Shown one piece after another: positions 46,814 through 54,640 of a DNA stretch of 64,000 bases. Each line of letters begins with the position of its first letter. Within the stretch, counting starts at the first letter, position 1. The translations under genes and the position numbers were made by a program. The stretch comes from Allomuricauda sp. M10 (GTDB taxonomy: Bacteria; Bacteroidota; Bacteroidia; Flavobacteriales; Flavobacteriaceae): positions 186,001 to 250,000 of the forward strand of contig NZ_JAJGBN010000003.1 of the NCBI RefSeq assembly GCF_020782875.1. The letters are read 5' to 3'. Under the pieces are notes generated by a model. That model searched no databases and was not told the origin of the DNA. It saw only the letters and a program-made list of their open reading frames with translations.

Positions 46814-47213
46814 AGCAAACCGATATACCTTATTGTTTATAGGCTGGGCGGTGTTTGTCACAATGCTCAGCTTATTTTCTTTCTCTACCTTGCATCTGAA
46901 TACAGGTAAAATACACATTCCCTACGCGGATAAGATGACACATTTTGTGTTCTATACCGGGTTCGCATTTTTGGGTAGTCTGTGTTTAAGGGAGCGTACC
47001 CAAGGAAATGTTCCTTTGGGCAAGGCAACAATGATCACGGTAGTGACCGCCATATGTTATGGCATATTGATAGAACTATTACAATACTTGTTCACCACGG
47101 ACCGAATGGCCGAAATTGGTGATGTTTTGGCAAATTCTTTGGGGGCATTAACAGGAATCGGATTAATTCGATGGTTATTTTCTAAAGAAAAGCCGTTAAA
47201 ATGGAAATTTTAA
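46806..47213 (+). CDS. VanZ-family membrane protein
   Basis: 135 residues from GTG 46806 ([16 protein letters not shown] follows the initiator). Four membrane helices; the family pattern [19 protein letters not shown] is at helices 1-2 and [31 protein letters not shown] forms the C-terminal half in two parts. VanZ-type proteins are small membrane proteins of unknown biochemical role, named from teicoplanin resistance; no resistance is implied here. Overlaps the end of gcvH by 8 nt. Confidence 0.82.
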   Translation: MLKANRYTLLFIGWAVFVTMLSLFSFSTLHLNTGKIHIPYADKMTHFVFYTGFAFLGSLCLRERTQGNVPLGKATMITVVTAICYGILIELLQYLFTTDRMAEIGDVLANSLGALTGIGLIRWLFSKEKPLKWKF

Positions 47214-47267
47214 TTGTTTATTTAACCAATTAATAATTAAATTAGCGAACACTAAATTTTTGAAAGG

Positions 47268-47972
47268 ATGGAACTAAAAAAGAATCCAAAAGCGGACGTA
47301 GGTAGAAACAGCTCCCTTTACTTTGTTGTAGGGATGGCTGCTGTTTTGGCTTTGGTCTATGGCGCTATGGAGTGGAAGAAATACGACAAGGCGAACGATT
47401 ATGACATTGCCTTGAACGTAGAAGATCAGTTGGACGAAGAAGTTCCGATGACGGAGCAGATCAAGACTCCACCACCTCCACCACCTCCAGCAGCACCAGA
47501 AGTGATCGAGGTTGTAGAGGATGAGGAAGAAGTGGAGGAAACCGTAATCGAGTCTACCGAAACCAGCCAAGAAGAAGAAGTGGTTGAAATCGAAGAGGTA
47601 GAGGTTGAAGAGGTTGAAGAAGATATTTCTGTTCCTTTTGCCGTAATCGAGGATGTACCCGTATTTCCAGGTTGCGAAGGTGCCAAAGATAAAAAAGCCT
47701 GTTTCCAAGATCAAATGCAGGAGCATATCCGTAAAAACTTCCGTTATCCTGAAATCGCCCAAGAAATGGGTGTTCAAGGAAGGGTGAGCGTAATTTTCGT
47801 AATCCAGAAAGATGGAAGCATCGGGGATATCAGAATGCGTGGACCAGATAAAAACTTGGAAGCTGAAGCAAGAAGAATCATTGAGAAATTGCCTAAAATG
47901 ACCCCAGGTAAGCAAAGGGGAAGACCGGTAAAAGTACCTTTCAGTATTCCGATTACCTTCAAATTGCAGTAA
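47268..47972 (+). CDS. tonB: TonB-family energy transducer
   Basis: 234 residues. TM helix at about 18-35 after a basic N-terminus; a proline run (KTPPPPPPPAAP, about 66-77) and a Glu/Val-rich linker to about 125; then a TonB C-terminal domain (FRYPEIAQEMGVQGRVSVIF, then PFSIPITFKL), which contacts outer-membrane receptors. The linker spans the periplasm. No exbBD pair is nearby, so it uses genes elsewhere. It closes the maeB-sprA-gcvH block and has its own terminator. Confidence 0.93.
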   Translation: MELKKNPKADVGRNSSLYFVVGMAAVLALVYGAMEWKKYDKANDYDIALNVEDQLDEEVPMTEQIKTPPPPPPPAAPEVIEVVEDEEEVEETVIESTETSQEEEVVEIEEVEVEEVEEDISVPFAVIEDVPVFPGCEGAKDKKACFQDQMQEHIRKNFRYPEIAQEMGVQGRVSVIFVIQKDGSIGDIRMRGPDKNLEAEARRIIEKLPKMTPGKQRGRPVKVPFSIPITFKLQ

Positions 47973-48004
47973 AATATAGTTGATTCCTGTTGAGGCAGGA
48001 ATGG

Positions 48005-48038
48005 AAAAAGCCCTGATAATCACATCAGGGCTTTTTTT
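48005..48038 (+). terminator. terminator after tonB
   Basis: GCCCTGAT (48010-48017), loop AATCAC, ATCAGGGC (48024-48031), then T7; A5 on the 5' side. Confidence 0.88.
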
Positions 48039-48091
48039 ACGGCATTTCATTTTCAATTTGTTGCAAGTGAATCATAAAACCACAACTTAGG

Positions 48092-48122
48092 TTGCATAAG
48101 ATAACCACTGACGTTATCTTTG
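48092..48122 (+). promoter_or_regulatory. Bacteroidota-type promoter of the ctaB oxidase cluster
   Basis: TTG 48092-48094, a 20-nt spacer, TATCTTTG 48115-48122. Leader of about 15 nt. It overlaps an inverted repeat. Confidence 0.7.
48098..48120. repeat. inverted repeat over the ctaB promoter
   Basis: AAGATAAC (48098-48105), spacer CACTGAC, GTTATCTT (48113-48120): 8-bp perfect arms, extended by GCA/TGC around one bulged base. It spans the spacer and most of the −7 element, a place where a bound repressor would block transcription. Also a hairpin in RNA is possible but it would begin upstream of the transcript start. Confidence 0.6.
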
Positions 48123-48142
48123 CCAGCCAATTAACTTAGTGG

Positions 48143-49045
48143 ATGAAATCTGCAGTAGGTTCCGTTAAAAACAATACCCTCTCCTTGATTTATACCGATT
48201 TCAAGGAAATCACCAAGGCCAAGTTGGCCATCAGTGTGGTGTTCTCATCCATAGCGGGGTATTTTTTGGGTGCCTACCAAATCAATCTCGTTTCCGTTTT
48301 GTTGCTCACCTTTGGTGGCTATTGCATGGTTGGGGCTTCCAATGCGTATAACCAAGTCATAGAAAAGGACTTGGATGCCTTGATGAACCGGACCAAAAAC
48401 CGACCCATTCCCTCTGGAAGAATGTCGGTAAAAACCGCGTTGACCATTGCCATAACGTTAACGGTCCTAGGTATTCTTTCACTTTTGGCATTAAGTCCCA
48501 AGACTGCCATGTTCGGCGCTATTTCCATCTTTTTATATACCAGTGTATACACTCCGCTAAAGACTAAAACACCGCTTTCGGTATTTGTAGGAGCATTTCC
48601 TGGGGCCATTCCTTTTATGTTGGGATGGGTGGCAGCTACGGATGATTTCGGCATAGAACCAGGAACCCTTTTTATGATTCAATTCTTTTGGCAATTTCCC
48701 CATTTTTGGGCTTTGGGTTGGATGTTGGACGAAGACTACAAAAGAGCGGGATTTAAAATGCTTCCCACAGGAAATAAGGATAAGGGAACTGCCATTCAGA
48801 TCATTTTTTATACGTTTTGGATGATCGTGATTTCAATTATCCCAGTGTTTGGGATCACCGGTAGATTGCAATTGTCCGTTGTGTCGGCTGTATTGGTGTT
48901 CTTGGCCGGATTGGTGATGTTGTTCTTTGCGTTCAAACTGTATGAAAACAGGGACAATGCATCTGCAAGAAAACTGATGTTGGCCAGTGTGACCTATATT
49001 TCATTGATTCAAGTAATTTACGTTATAGACAAGTTTGTAAGTTGA
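48143..49045 (+). CDS. ctaB: protoheme IX farnesyltransferase (heme O synthase)
   Basis: 300 residues, UbiA superfamily, about nine membrane helices. It converts heme B to heme O on the way to heme A. The farnesyl diphosphate/metal site NAYNQVIEKDLDALMNRTKN (about 70-89) and the later DEDYKRAGFKMLP segment are present. First gene of the second oxidase cluster; the subunit III gene starts 1 nt after its stop. Confidence 0.95.
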   Translation: MKSAVGSVKNNTLSLIYTDFKEITKAKLAISVVFSSIAGYFLGAYQINLVSVLLLTFGGYCMVGASNAYNQVIEKDLDALMNRTKNRPIPSGRMSVKTALTIAITLTVLGILSLLALSPKTAMFGAISIFLYTSVYTPLKTKTPLSVFVGAFPGAIPFMLGWVAATDDFGIEPGTLFMIQFFWQFPHFWALGWMLDEDYKRAGFKMLPTGNKDKGTAIQIIFYTFWMIVISIIPVFGITGRLQLSVVSAVLVFLAGLVMLFFAFKLYENRDNASARKLMLASVTYISLIQVIYVIDKFVS

Positions 49046-49046
49046 T

Positions 49047-49628
49047 ATGGATTTAACCCAAGGAACAGAAGAAGAAAAAGTAATCCGGGCGAAAAAGATG
49101 ATGCTCTGGTTCGGAATTGTGAGTTTGACCATGGGCTTTGCCGGTTGGACGAGTGCCTACATTGTGAGTAGCAAACGCGAGGATTGGATCAGTGACCTGG
49201 AGTTGCCACAAGCGTTTTTCATAAGTACGGCAATCATCATTTTGAGTAGCATTACCTATTGGCTGGCAAAATCTTCCATCAAAAAGGAGAACCAAAAGCA
49301 AGCCACCATATTTTTGGCGACCACTTTGGTTTTGGGTGTTACTTTTATTGTGTTACAGTTTATCGGATTCTCACAAATGTTGGAGAATGGATATTATTTT
49401 ACGGGACCCACGAGCAACATTAAAATGTCCTACGTGTTTTTGCTTGCCGCCGTGCACATTGCCCACGTTGTGGCTGGTTTGATCACTCTTTTGGTGGTGA
49501 TGGTGCAGCAATTGAGGGGTAAGTACACGTCTGGGAAAATGTTGGGGCTGGAACTGGGTGCTACATTTTGGCATTTTTTGGATTTTATTTGGGTGTATTT
49601 GATCGTCTTCATGTATTTCATGAAATAA
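49047..49628 (+). CDS. heme-copper oxidase subunit III (short form)
   Basis: 193 residues with five membrane helices, the short subunit III form used by Bacteroidota oxidases. The C-terminal WHFLDFIWVYLIVFMYFMK is the conserved end of subunit III. Stabilises the catalytic subunit and proton uptake. It lies directly after ctaB; a second subunit III follows 92 nt later. Confidence 0.9.
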   Translation: MDLTQGTEEEKVIRAKKMMLWFGIVSLTMGFAGWTSAYIVSSKREDWISDLELPQAFFISTAIIILSSITYWLAKSSIKKENQKQATIFLATTLVLGVTFIVLQFIGFSQMLENGYYFTGPTSNIKMSYVFLLAAVHIAHVVAGLITLLVVMVQQLRGKYTSGKMLGLELGATFWHFLDFIWVYLIVFMYFMK

Positions 49629-49684
49629 ATTTAGGTTGGAGTAGTTTTACTTCAACTTTATCTTTTCGAATACATCAAAAGGTG

Positions 49685-49692
49685 TAAATTTG
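49685..49692 (+). promoter_or_regulatory. candidate −7 element before the second subunit III gene
   Basis: TAAATTTG is an exact TAnnTTTG match in the 92-nt gap; a TTTC at 49664-49667 could serve as a weak −33. It would allow a transcript for the long subunit III and subunit IV. Confidence 0.45.
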
Positions 49693-49720
49693 TGAAAGTT
49701 TTAATAAAACGACCTTTTAT

Positions 49721-50695
49721 ATGGATGCAACGGTAACAACCGGTACTGAAGAAAGCGTTTGGGGAGGTGGTAATCAACCTCTGGGCGCTAGCTATGGAAA
49801 AATGATGATGTGGTTCTTTATCATGTCTGATGCACTTACCTTTTCTGGATTTTTGGTGGCTTATGGCTTTTCAAGGTTCAAATTCATTGAGCTTTGGCCA
49901 ATTGCCGATGAGGTTTTCACGCACGTACCCTTTTTCCACGGTAACTTTCCAATGTACTATGTGGCCTTTATGACCTTTATTCTGATTATGTCTTCTGTAA
50001 CCATGGTATTGGCCGTGGACGCGGGGCACAAAATGAAGCAGAACAAGGTGATCATCTATATGTTCCTTACCATTATCGGTGGTCTAATCTTCGTTGGGTC
50101 ACAGGCTTGGGAATGGGCTACCTTCATCAGGGGAGACCATGGTGCCGTTGAGACCAAAGCCGGGAAAATTCTTCAGTTTGTGGATGCAGAAAGCGGAGCA
50201 AGATTATCTTTGGCGGAATTTGCTAAGACACTTCCAGAAGAAAGGGTAAAACACGAAAAGAGTGAAGGCATTTGGTTTGAGGGCGAAGGATACAAAACAT
50301 CTTTCTCCTTGAACGAGGTTGTGGAAGGTTTTAAAGCGAACCCGAACATTGTTATCAGAACCGAACAATTGAATGAAGAAGGCCACAAGACCGTTTTGGA
50401 TAGGGCGCAATCGCTTACACAAATTTCACATGCCGTTCAGGTGGTGGAAGGTGCCAATCTTGTCCACAACGAATACGGTCACAGATTGTTTGCAGATTTC
50501 TTCTTCTTCATTACAGGATTCCACGGATTCCACGTATTCTCAGGGGTTATCATCAACATTGTTATTTTCTTCAATGTAATTTTGGGGACCTATGAGCGCA
50601 GGGGCCATTATGAAATGGTAGAGAAAGTTGGTCTTTACTGGCACTTTGTGGATTTGGTTTGGGTATTCGTATTTACATTCTTTTACTTGGTTTAA
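49721..50695 (+). CDS. heme-copper oxidase subunit III (long form with a soluble insertion)
   Basis: 324 residues. Helices at about 25-45, 75-95 and 105-128, then a charged soluble insertion of roughly 110 residues (about 133-245), then two helices and the WHFVDLVWVFVFTFFYLV ending shared with the short paralogue. The insertion (GARLSLAEFAKTLPEERVKH onward) is not part of ordinary subunit III. Both paralogues in one cluster suggests that the oxidase holds two different copies or that two oxidase forms exist. Subunit IV follows 14 nt later. Confidence 0.9.
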   Translation: MDATVTTGTEESVWGGGNQPLGASYGKMMMWFFIMSDALTFSGFLVAYGFSRFKFIELWPIADEVFTHVPFFHGNFPMYYVAFMTFILIMSSVTMVLAVDAGHKMKQNKVIIYMFLTIIGGLIFVGSQAWEWATFIRGDHGAVETKAGKILQFVDAESGARLSLAEFAKTLPEERVKHEKSEGIWFEGEGYKTSFSLNEVVEGFKANPNIVIRTEQLNEEGHKTVLDRAQSLTQISHAVQVVEGANLVHNEYGHRLFADFFFFITGFHGFHVFSGVIINIVIFFNVILGTYERRGHYEMVEKVGLYWHFVDLVWVFVFTFFYLV

Positions 50696-50709
50696 AACAT
50701 TGATTTTTC

Positions 50710-51093
50710 ATGGCACACGATCATAAACTCGAAATTTTTAGAGGACTTTTAAAATTTAAGTCGAACACCCAAAAAATATGGGGCGTATTGATATTCCTTT
50801 CCATTGTGACTTCTGTGGAGGTATTTCTGGGTATCAGTAAACCAAGAGCGTTGACCCATAGCCATTTGTTGGGTATGAAATTGCTTAACTGGATCTTTAT
50901 CATCCTTACCTTGGTAAAGGCCTACTACATTGCTTGGGACTTTATGCACTTGCGTGATGAGAAAACCTCTTTGAGAAGGGTTATCGTCTGGACCCCTGTG
51001 TTTCTTATTTGTTATTTGATTTTCATCTTGCTTTTTGAAGCGGATTACATCTATACCGTATACAAGGACGGGTTTGTAACTTGGAACTTCTAA
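50710..51093 (+). CDS. cytochrome c oxidase subunit IV
   Basis: 127 residues, three membrane helices (about 22-42, 56-76, 95-115), with the family segment KAYYIAWDFMHLRDEKTSLR. Subunit IV of bacterial oxidases is a small helper without cofactors. Next to the long subunit III gene; ends in a terminator. Confidence 0.88.
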   Translation: MAHDHKLEIFRGLLKFKSNTQKIWGVLIFLSIVTSVEVFLGISKPRALTHSHLLGMKLLNWIFIILTLVKAYYIAWDFMHLRDEKTSLRRVIVWTPVFLICYLIFILLFEADYIYTVYKDGFVTWNF

Positions 51094-51111
51094 TAAAGTA
51101 TTAACGATATG

Positions 51112-51140
51112 AAAAGACGGTTTTCCAACCGTCTTTTTTT
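51112..51140 (+). terminator. terminator after oxidase subunit IV
   Basis: AAAAGACGGTT (51112-51122), loop TTCC, AACCGTCTTTT (51127-51137), with a T run to 51140. Confidence 0.85.
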
Positions 51141-51147
51141 ATTTTTG
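51140..51147 (+). promoter_or_regulatory. candidate −7 element in the terminator's T run
   Basis: TATTTTTG fits TAnnTTTG and begins at the last T of the subunit IV terminator, 16 nt before the next ATG. There is no obvious −33 apart from the hairpin sequence. Confidence 0.4.
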
Positions 51148-51163
51148 TACAGTTGAAATTCCC

Positions 51164-51796
51164 ATGAAGAAAAAGGCAGTTTTATTTATTCTTTTCGTGT
51201 TCCCGGTGGTAGCCTATCTGTTTTTTGCCTCCGGTGTGAACAACTTTGGCAAACTTCCCATTTTGACTGATAAGGTTCCTGATATAACCGAAATGGACCC
51301 GAATGTGCAGTTAAAAGGTAAGATTACGGTTTTGGGATTTTTAGGCAACGATTTGGAAAACAAAAAAGGGTATGCTTTTAACCTGAACCAAAAGATTTAC
51401 AAGCGGTTTGGGGAATTCAACGACTTTCAGGTGGTCATGGTGGTTCCCGAAGGGAATGAAGCCAAGGCCATGGAGCTTAAAAAGGAACTTGGAGAACTTT
51501 CCGAAGTGGATAAATGGTATTTTGTTTACGGTTCAGAGGAGGAGGTGCAATCTTATTTTAATTGGCTTGGAACAGATTTGAAACTGGCCAATGACCTTTC
51601 AACCCCTTATGTGTTTATTATCGATAAAGATTTGGCCCTTCGCGGAAGAAACGATGATGAGGATCAAGGCATGAAATACGGTTTTGATACCTCTTCCGTG
51701 GCGGATCTTAACAATAAAATGGTGGACGATGTCAAGATTATTCTGGCAGAATATCGCCTAGCCCTAAAAAAGAACAATGCCGACAGGATCAAATAG
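51164..51796 (+). CDS. membrane-anchored thioredoxin-fold protein without the CxxC site
   Basis: 210 residues with an N-terminal anchor (residues 5-24). The rest reads like a thioredoxin/SCO fold: the strand KITVLGFLGND sits where the CxxC loop should follow, then a helix, VVMVVP and TPYVFIIDKD, the cis-Pro-like turn. There is no cysteine at all in the protein. It precedes the SCO gene and overlaps it by 20 nt, so a role in copper delivery to, or assembly of, the oxidase is likely but unshown. A purely structural or binding function fits the lost cysteines. Confidence 0.7.
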   Translation: MKKKAVLFILFVFPVVAYLFFASGVNNFGKLPILTDKVPDITEMDPNVQLKGKITVLGFLGNDLENKKGYAFNLNQKIYKRFGEFNDFQVVMVVPEGNEAKAMELKKELGELSEVDKWYFVYGSEEEVQSYFNWLGTDLKLANDLSTPYVFIIDKDLALRGRNDDEDQGMKYGFDTSSVADLNNKMVDDVKIILAEYRLALKKNNADRIK

Positions 51797-52520
51797 CAAA
51801 AAGAAATACACCTATGTTTGGGTATCTGCCATCATCTTGATTTTTGGCAGTTTTGCCGTGTATGAGATTACCAAACGTATAAAAGGTGGATCCATTGTGG
51901 AAAACGACCGTATGAGCGTGGGAATGCAGCACAGGCCATTGGCCTTTATCGTGAACGAAGGCCAAAGAAGAAAGGTTCCCGAGTTCTCCTTCTTGGACCA
52001 GGATAGCGTAGTGATCTCCAACAAGGATTATCTCGGCAAAGTCTATGTGGTGGAATTTTTCTTTACCACTTGCCCTACCATTTGCCCGATCATGACCAAA
52101 AATTTGGTGGAGATTGAAAAGACCTTCAAAGATGATGATGATTTTGGAGTGGCTTCCTTTACCATAAATCCAAGGTACGATAGTCCTTCAATCCTGAAAA
52201 AATACGCTGAAAAATATGGTATCACCGATGAGGATTGGCATCTAATGACCGGAGACCAGCAAGTAATTTATACTTTGGCTCAAGAGGGATTTTACATTTT
52301 TGCCAATGAGGATGAAGAGGCCCCCGGGGGGTTTGAACACTCTGGAATGTTCGCATTGGTAGATAAAAATGGGTATCTTCGTTCCCGTGAAGATGAATAC
52401 GGTAACCCCCTGATTTATTACAGGGGTACCATTATGGAAAAGGAAGGGGTAAACGATGAGGGCGAGCCCCAACAGATTACCATTTTAAAAGAGGACATTA
52501 AAAAATTATTGGCAGAATGA
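51777..52520 (+). CDS. SCO family copper chaperone
   Basis: 247 residues with a TM anchor (about 12-30). Periplasmic thioredoxin fold with the copper site TTCPTICPIM (CxxxC) and the conserved histidine in FEHSGMF. SCO proteins deliver copper to, or reduce, the CuA site of subunit II; the CuA subunit is encoded at 27.5 kb. It begins inside the upstream gene and its stop overlaps the next start by 4 nt (ATGA). Confidence 0.93.
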   Translation: MPTGSNSKKKYTYVWVSAIILIFGSFAVYEITKRIKGGSIVENDRMSVGMQHRPLAFIVNEGQRRKVPEFSFLDQDSVVISNKDYLGKVYVVEFFFTTCPTICPIMTKNLVEIEKTFKDDDDFGVASFTINPRYDSPSILKKYAEKYGITDEDWHLMTGDQQVIYTLAQEGFYIFANEDEEAPGGFEHSGMFALVDKNGYLRSREDEYGNPLIYYRGTIMEKEGVNDEGEPQQITILKEDIKKLLAE

Positions 52521-53053
52521 CCGAGGAAATTTCTTTGAGGGAAAAGCGGTTCAATAAATGGATTACGGTAATATCCATTGCGATACCATTAGTGGTGGCA
52601 TTGTTGTTCGGTTATAAGATACCCAATGCAAAACCCCTATCGTTTTTGCCACCCATTTATGCAACCATTAATGGGTTAACGGCCATTTTGTTGGTGATTG
52701 CAGTCATTGCCATTAAAAATGGCAAGCAGTCGCTCCACCAAAAATTGATGACCACTAACATCGTATTGTCAACCTTGTTTTTGGTGATGTATGTTGCTTA
52801 TCACATGACTTCGGAAACCACCATATACGGTGGGGAAGGTTTTATAAAATATGTATACTATTTTATTCTTTTAACACATATTGTACTGTCCATTTCAGTG
52901 ATTCCCTTGGTATTGATTACCTATTCCAAAGTGTATTTGGATGATTTTGAAAGCCACAGGCTTTGGGCCAAGTATACATTCCCTATTTGGCTATATGTTG
53001 CCGTAACAGGGGTGATAGTTTTTCTTATGATTTCCCCTTACTACCAATATTGA
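52517..53053 (+). CDS. DUF420 membrane protein
   Basis: 178 residues with about five membrane helices. The family segment NIVLSTLFLVMYVAYHMTSE and PLVLITYSKVYLDDFESHRL are typical of DUF420 (YozB-like) proteins, which occur beside oxidase genes and may help assembly. Translationally coupled to SCO (ATGA overlap). Confidence 0.85.
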   Translation: MTEEISLREKRFNKWITVISIAIPLVVALLFGYKIPNAKPLSFLPPIYATINGLTAILLVIAVIAIKNGKQSLHQKLMTTNIVLSTLFLVMYVAYHMTSETTIYGGEGFIKYVYYFILLTHIVLSISVIPLVLITYSKVYLDDFESHRLWAKYTFPIWLYVAVTGVIVFLMISPYYQY

Positions 53054-53059
53054 TTTGAG

Positions 53060-53272
53060 ATGAAGGCTAGACTGCTTTTAATTCTGGTTTTACTTTTTGC
53101 TTTTCCATCGGTGATGGATGCACAATGTGCCATGTGCCGTGCAGTGGTGGAAAGTGAAGCGGAAGGTGGTACGGCCGAAGGCATCAACAATGGCATTGTG
53201 TATTTAATGGCCGTTCCTTACGTTTTGATCGCCGGCCTTTTCTATTTTATCTACAGAAAAATGAGGGGATAA
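53060..53272 (+). CDS. 70-residue exported CxxC membrane protein in the oxidase cluster
   Basis: 70 residues. Signal peptide to about residue 21 (SVMDAQ), then CAMCRAVVESE with a CxxC pair and one C-terminal membrane helix (about 46-65) followed by a positively charged tail RKMRG. This predicts a short periplasmic CxxC loop tethered to the membrane. It lies 6 nt after DUF420. A copper or heme-handling function in oxidase assembly is suggested by position only. Confidence 0.72.
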   Translation: MKARLLLILVLLFAFPSVMDAQCAMCRAVVESEAEGGTAEGINNGIVYLMAVPYVLIAGLFYFIYRKMRG

Positions 53273-53374
53273 GCCCCAGACCTCACTTTTTTTCTTTTGA
53301 AGTGTAACATTTAGCGCTTTTTTTCATCTAATAGATGTACGCTTGCGTATTTCATCAATCAAAATCGCTAACCT

Positions 53375-54619
53375 ATGTTCGACCTAGAGCGGTGGCAAGA
53401 AATATTTGACACCATCCGAAAGAACAAACTCCGTACTTTTTTAACCGGGCTTTCCGTGGCTTCGGGTATCTTCATTTTGGTCATCCTTTTAGGTTTTGGG
53501 CAAGGCATGCGTAATGGTATTGAGCACGAGTTCAAGGAAGATGCCTCTACCAGTGTTTGGGTCTGGCCAGGGGTTACTTCCAAAGAATACAAAGGCCTTA
53601 ATCCAGGTAGACCCATTCAGTTGGTCAATGAAAATTACGACAATGCCACGGCCATGTTCAACAACGAAATTGAGTATGGTTCATCACGCACCTTTGTGCG
53701 TGGGGTAACGGTCAACTACGGAAAGGAAGCCCTTATTTATGGAGTACAGGGAGTGTCGGCCGATTTTCAATTTATAGAGAATGCCTCCATGATAGAAGGT
53801 CGGTTCATCAATTACCAAGATGAAACGAGTGCAGGCAAAGTGGCCATCATTGGCAATAAGATCAAAAAGGATGTATTCAACAAAGTGGAAACACCAATCG
53901 GAGAGTTCATTGATATTTCCGGAATTCCTTTCAAGGTCATTGGTGTTTACAAGGAAATGGAAGACCGTGAGGAGGAACGTATTTATATTCCCATAACCAC
54001 AGCCCAAAAAGCCTTTAATGGAGGCAACCGAGTGAACAATATGTCCTTTACCCTTCCTCCTGTGGAAGACTTTGACGAAGCAGTGGCCCAGGCCATTGAT
54101 TTTAAAAATGGCCTGAACAAATATTTGCAACAGGTGCATACCATTGCTCCTGATGACACAGGCGCCTTGCAAGTTTGGAGTGCCATGGAAGAGGCAAAAA
54201 GATACTACGGACTTACCAACAACATCAAGATTTTTTTCTGGTTTGTGGGCATTTGTACCATCATTGCCGGTGTGGTTGGTGTCAGCAATATTATGATGAT
54301 CGTGGTAAAAGAACGTACTCGTGAAATTGGGATACGAAAGGCATTGGGGGCCAAACCATGGTCCATCATCGGGATGATCCTGCACGAGGCCATTTTTGTT
54401 ACAGCCATTTCAGGGTTTGCCGGGTTGATTTTCAGTATGACTTTGTTGGAACTTGTGGGTCCCAATATTGAAGTGGATTATGTAATGAACCCTTCCGTAA
54501 ATTTCAATGTAGCCTTTTCCACAGTCCTCGTGCTGATTGCGGCAGGTACTTTGGCGGGTTTTGTCCCAGCTTACCGTGCTGCAAAAGTTAAAGTGATAGA
54601 ATCCCTTCGGGACGAATAA
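53375..54619 (+). CDS. MacB/FtsX-type ABC transporter permease 1
   Basis: 414 residues. N-terminal FtsX-like topology: helix 1 (about 20-40), a long periplasmic MacB_PCD domain (about 50-275), then three membrane helices. It opens with LERWQEIFDTIRKNKLRTFL, a pattern shared by all four permeases of the cluster, and KERTREIGIRKALGAKPWSI marks the cytoplasmic coupling region. No ATPase domain is present, so it relies on the separate ATPase at 57.1 kb. First gene of the efflux cluster. Confidence 0.9.
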   Translation: MFDLERWQEIFDTIRKNKLRTFLTGLSVASGIFILVILLGFGQGMRNGIEHEFKEDASTSVWVWPGVTSKEYKGLNPGRPIQLVNENYDNATAMFNNEIEYGSSRTFVRGVTVNYGKEALIYGVQGVSADFQFIENASMIEGRFINYQDETSAGKVAIIGNKIKKDVFNKVETPIGEFIDISGIPFKVIGVYKEMEDREEERIYIPITTAQKAFNGGNRVNNMSFTLPPVEDFDEAVAQAIDFKNGLNKYLQQVHTIAPDDTGALQVWSAMEEAKRYYGLTNNIKIFFWFVGICTIIAGVVGVSNIMMIVVKERTREIGIRKALGAKPWSIIGMILHEAIFVTAISGFAGLIFSMTLLELVGPNIEVDYVMNPSVNFNVAFSTVLVLIAAGTLAGFVPAYRAAKVKVIESLRDE

Positions 54620-54640
54620 AAAATGCCAAAGTAAAACAAG

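Noticed and set aside
47274..48056. A 260-codon reverse-strand open frame over tonB
   Set aside because: It is antisense to the Pro/Glu-rich tonB linker and runs through the tonB terminator; Phe/Leu-rich for composition reasons only.
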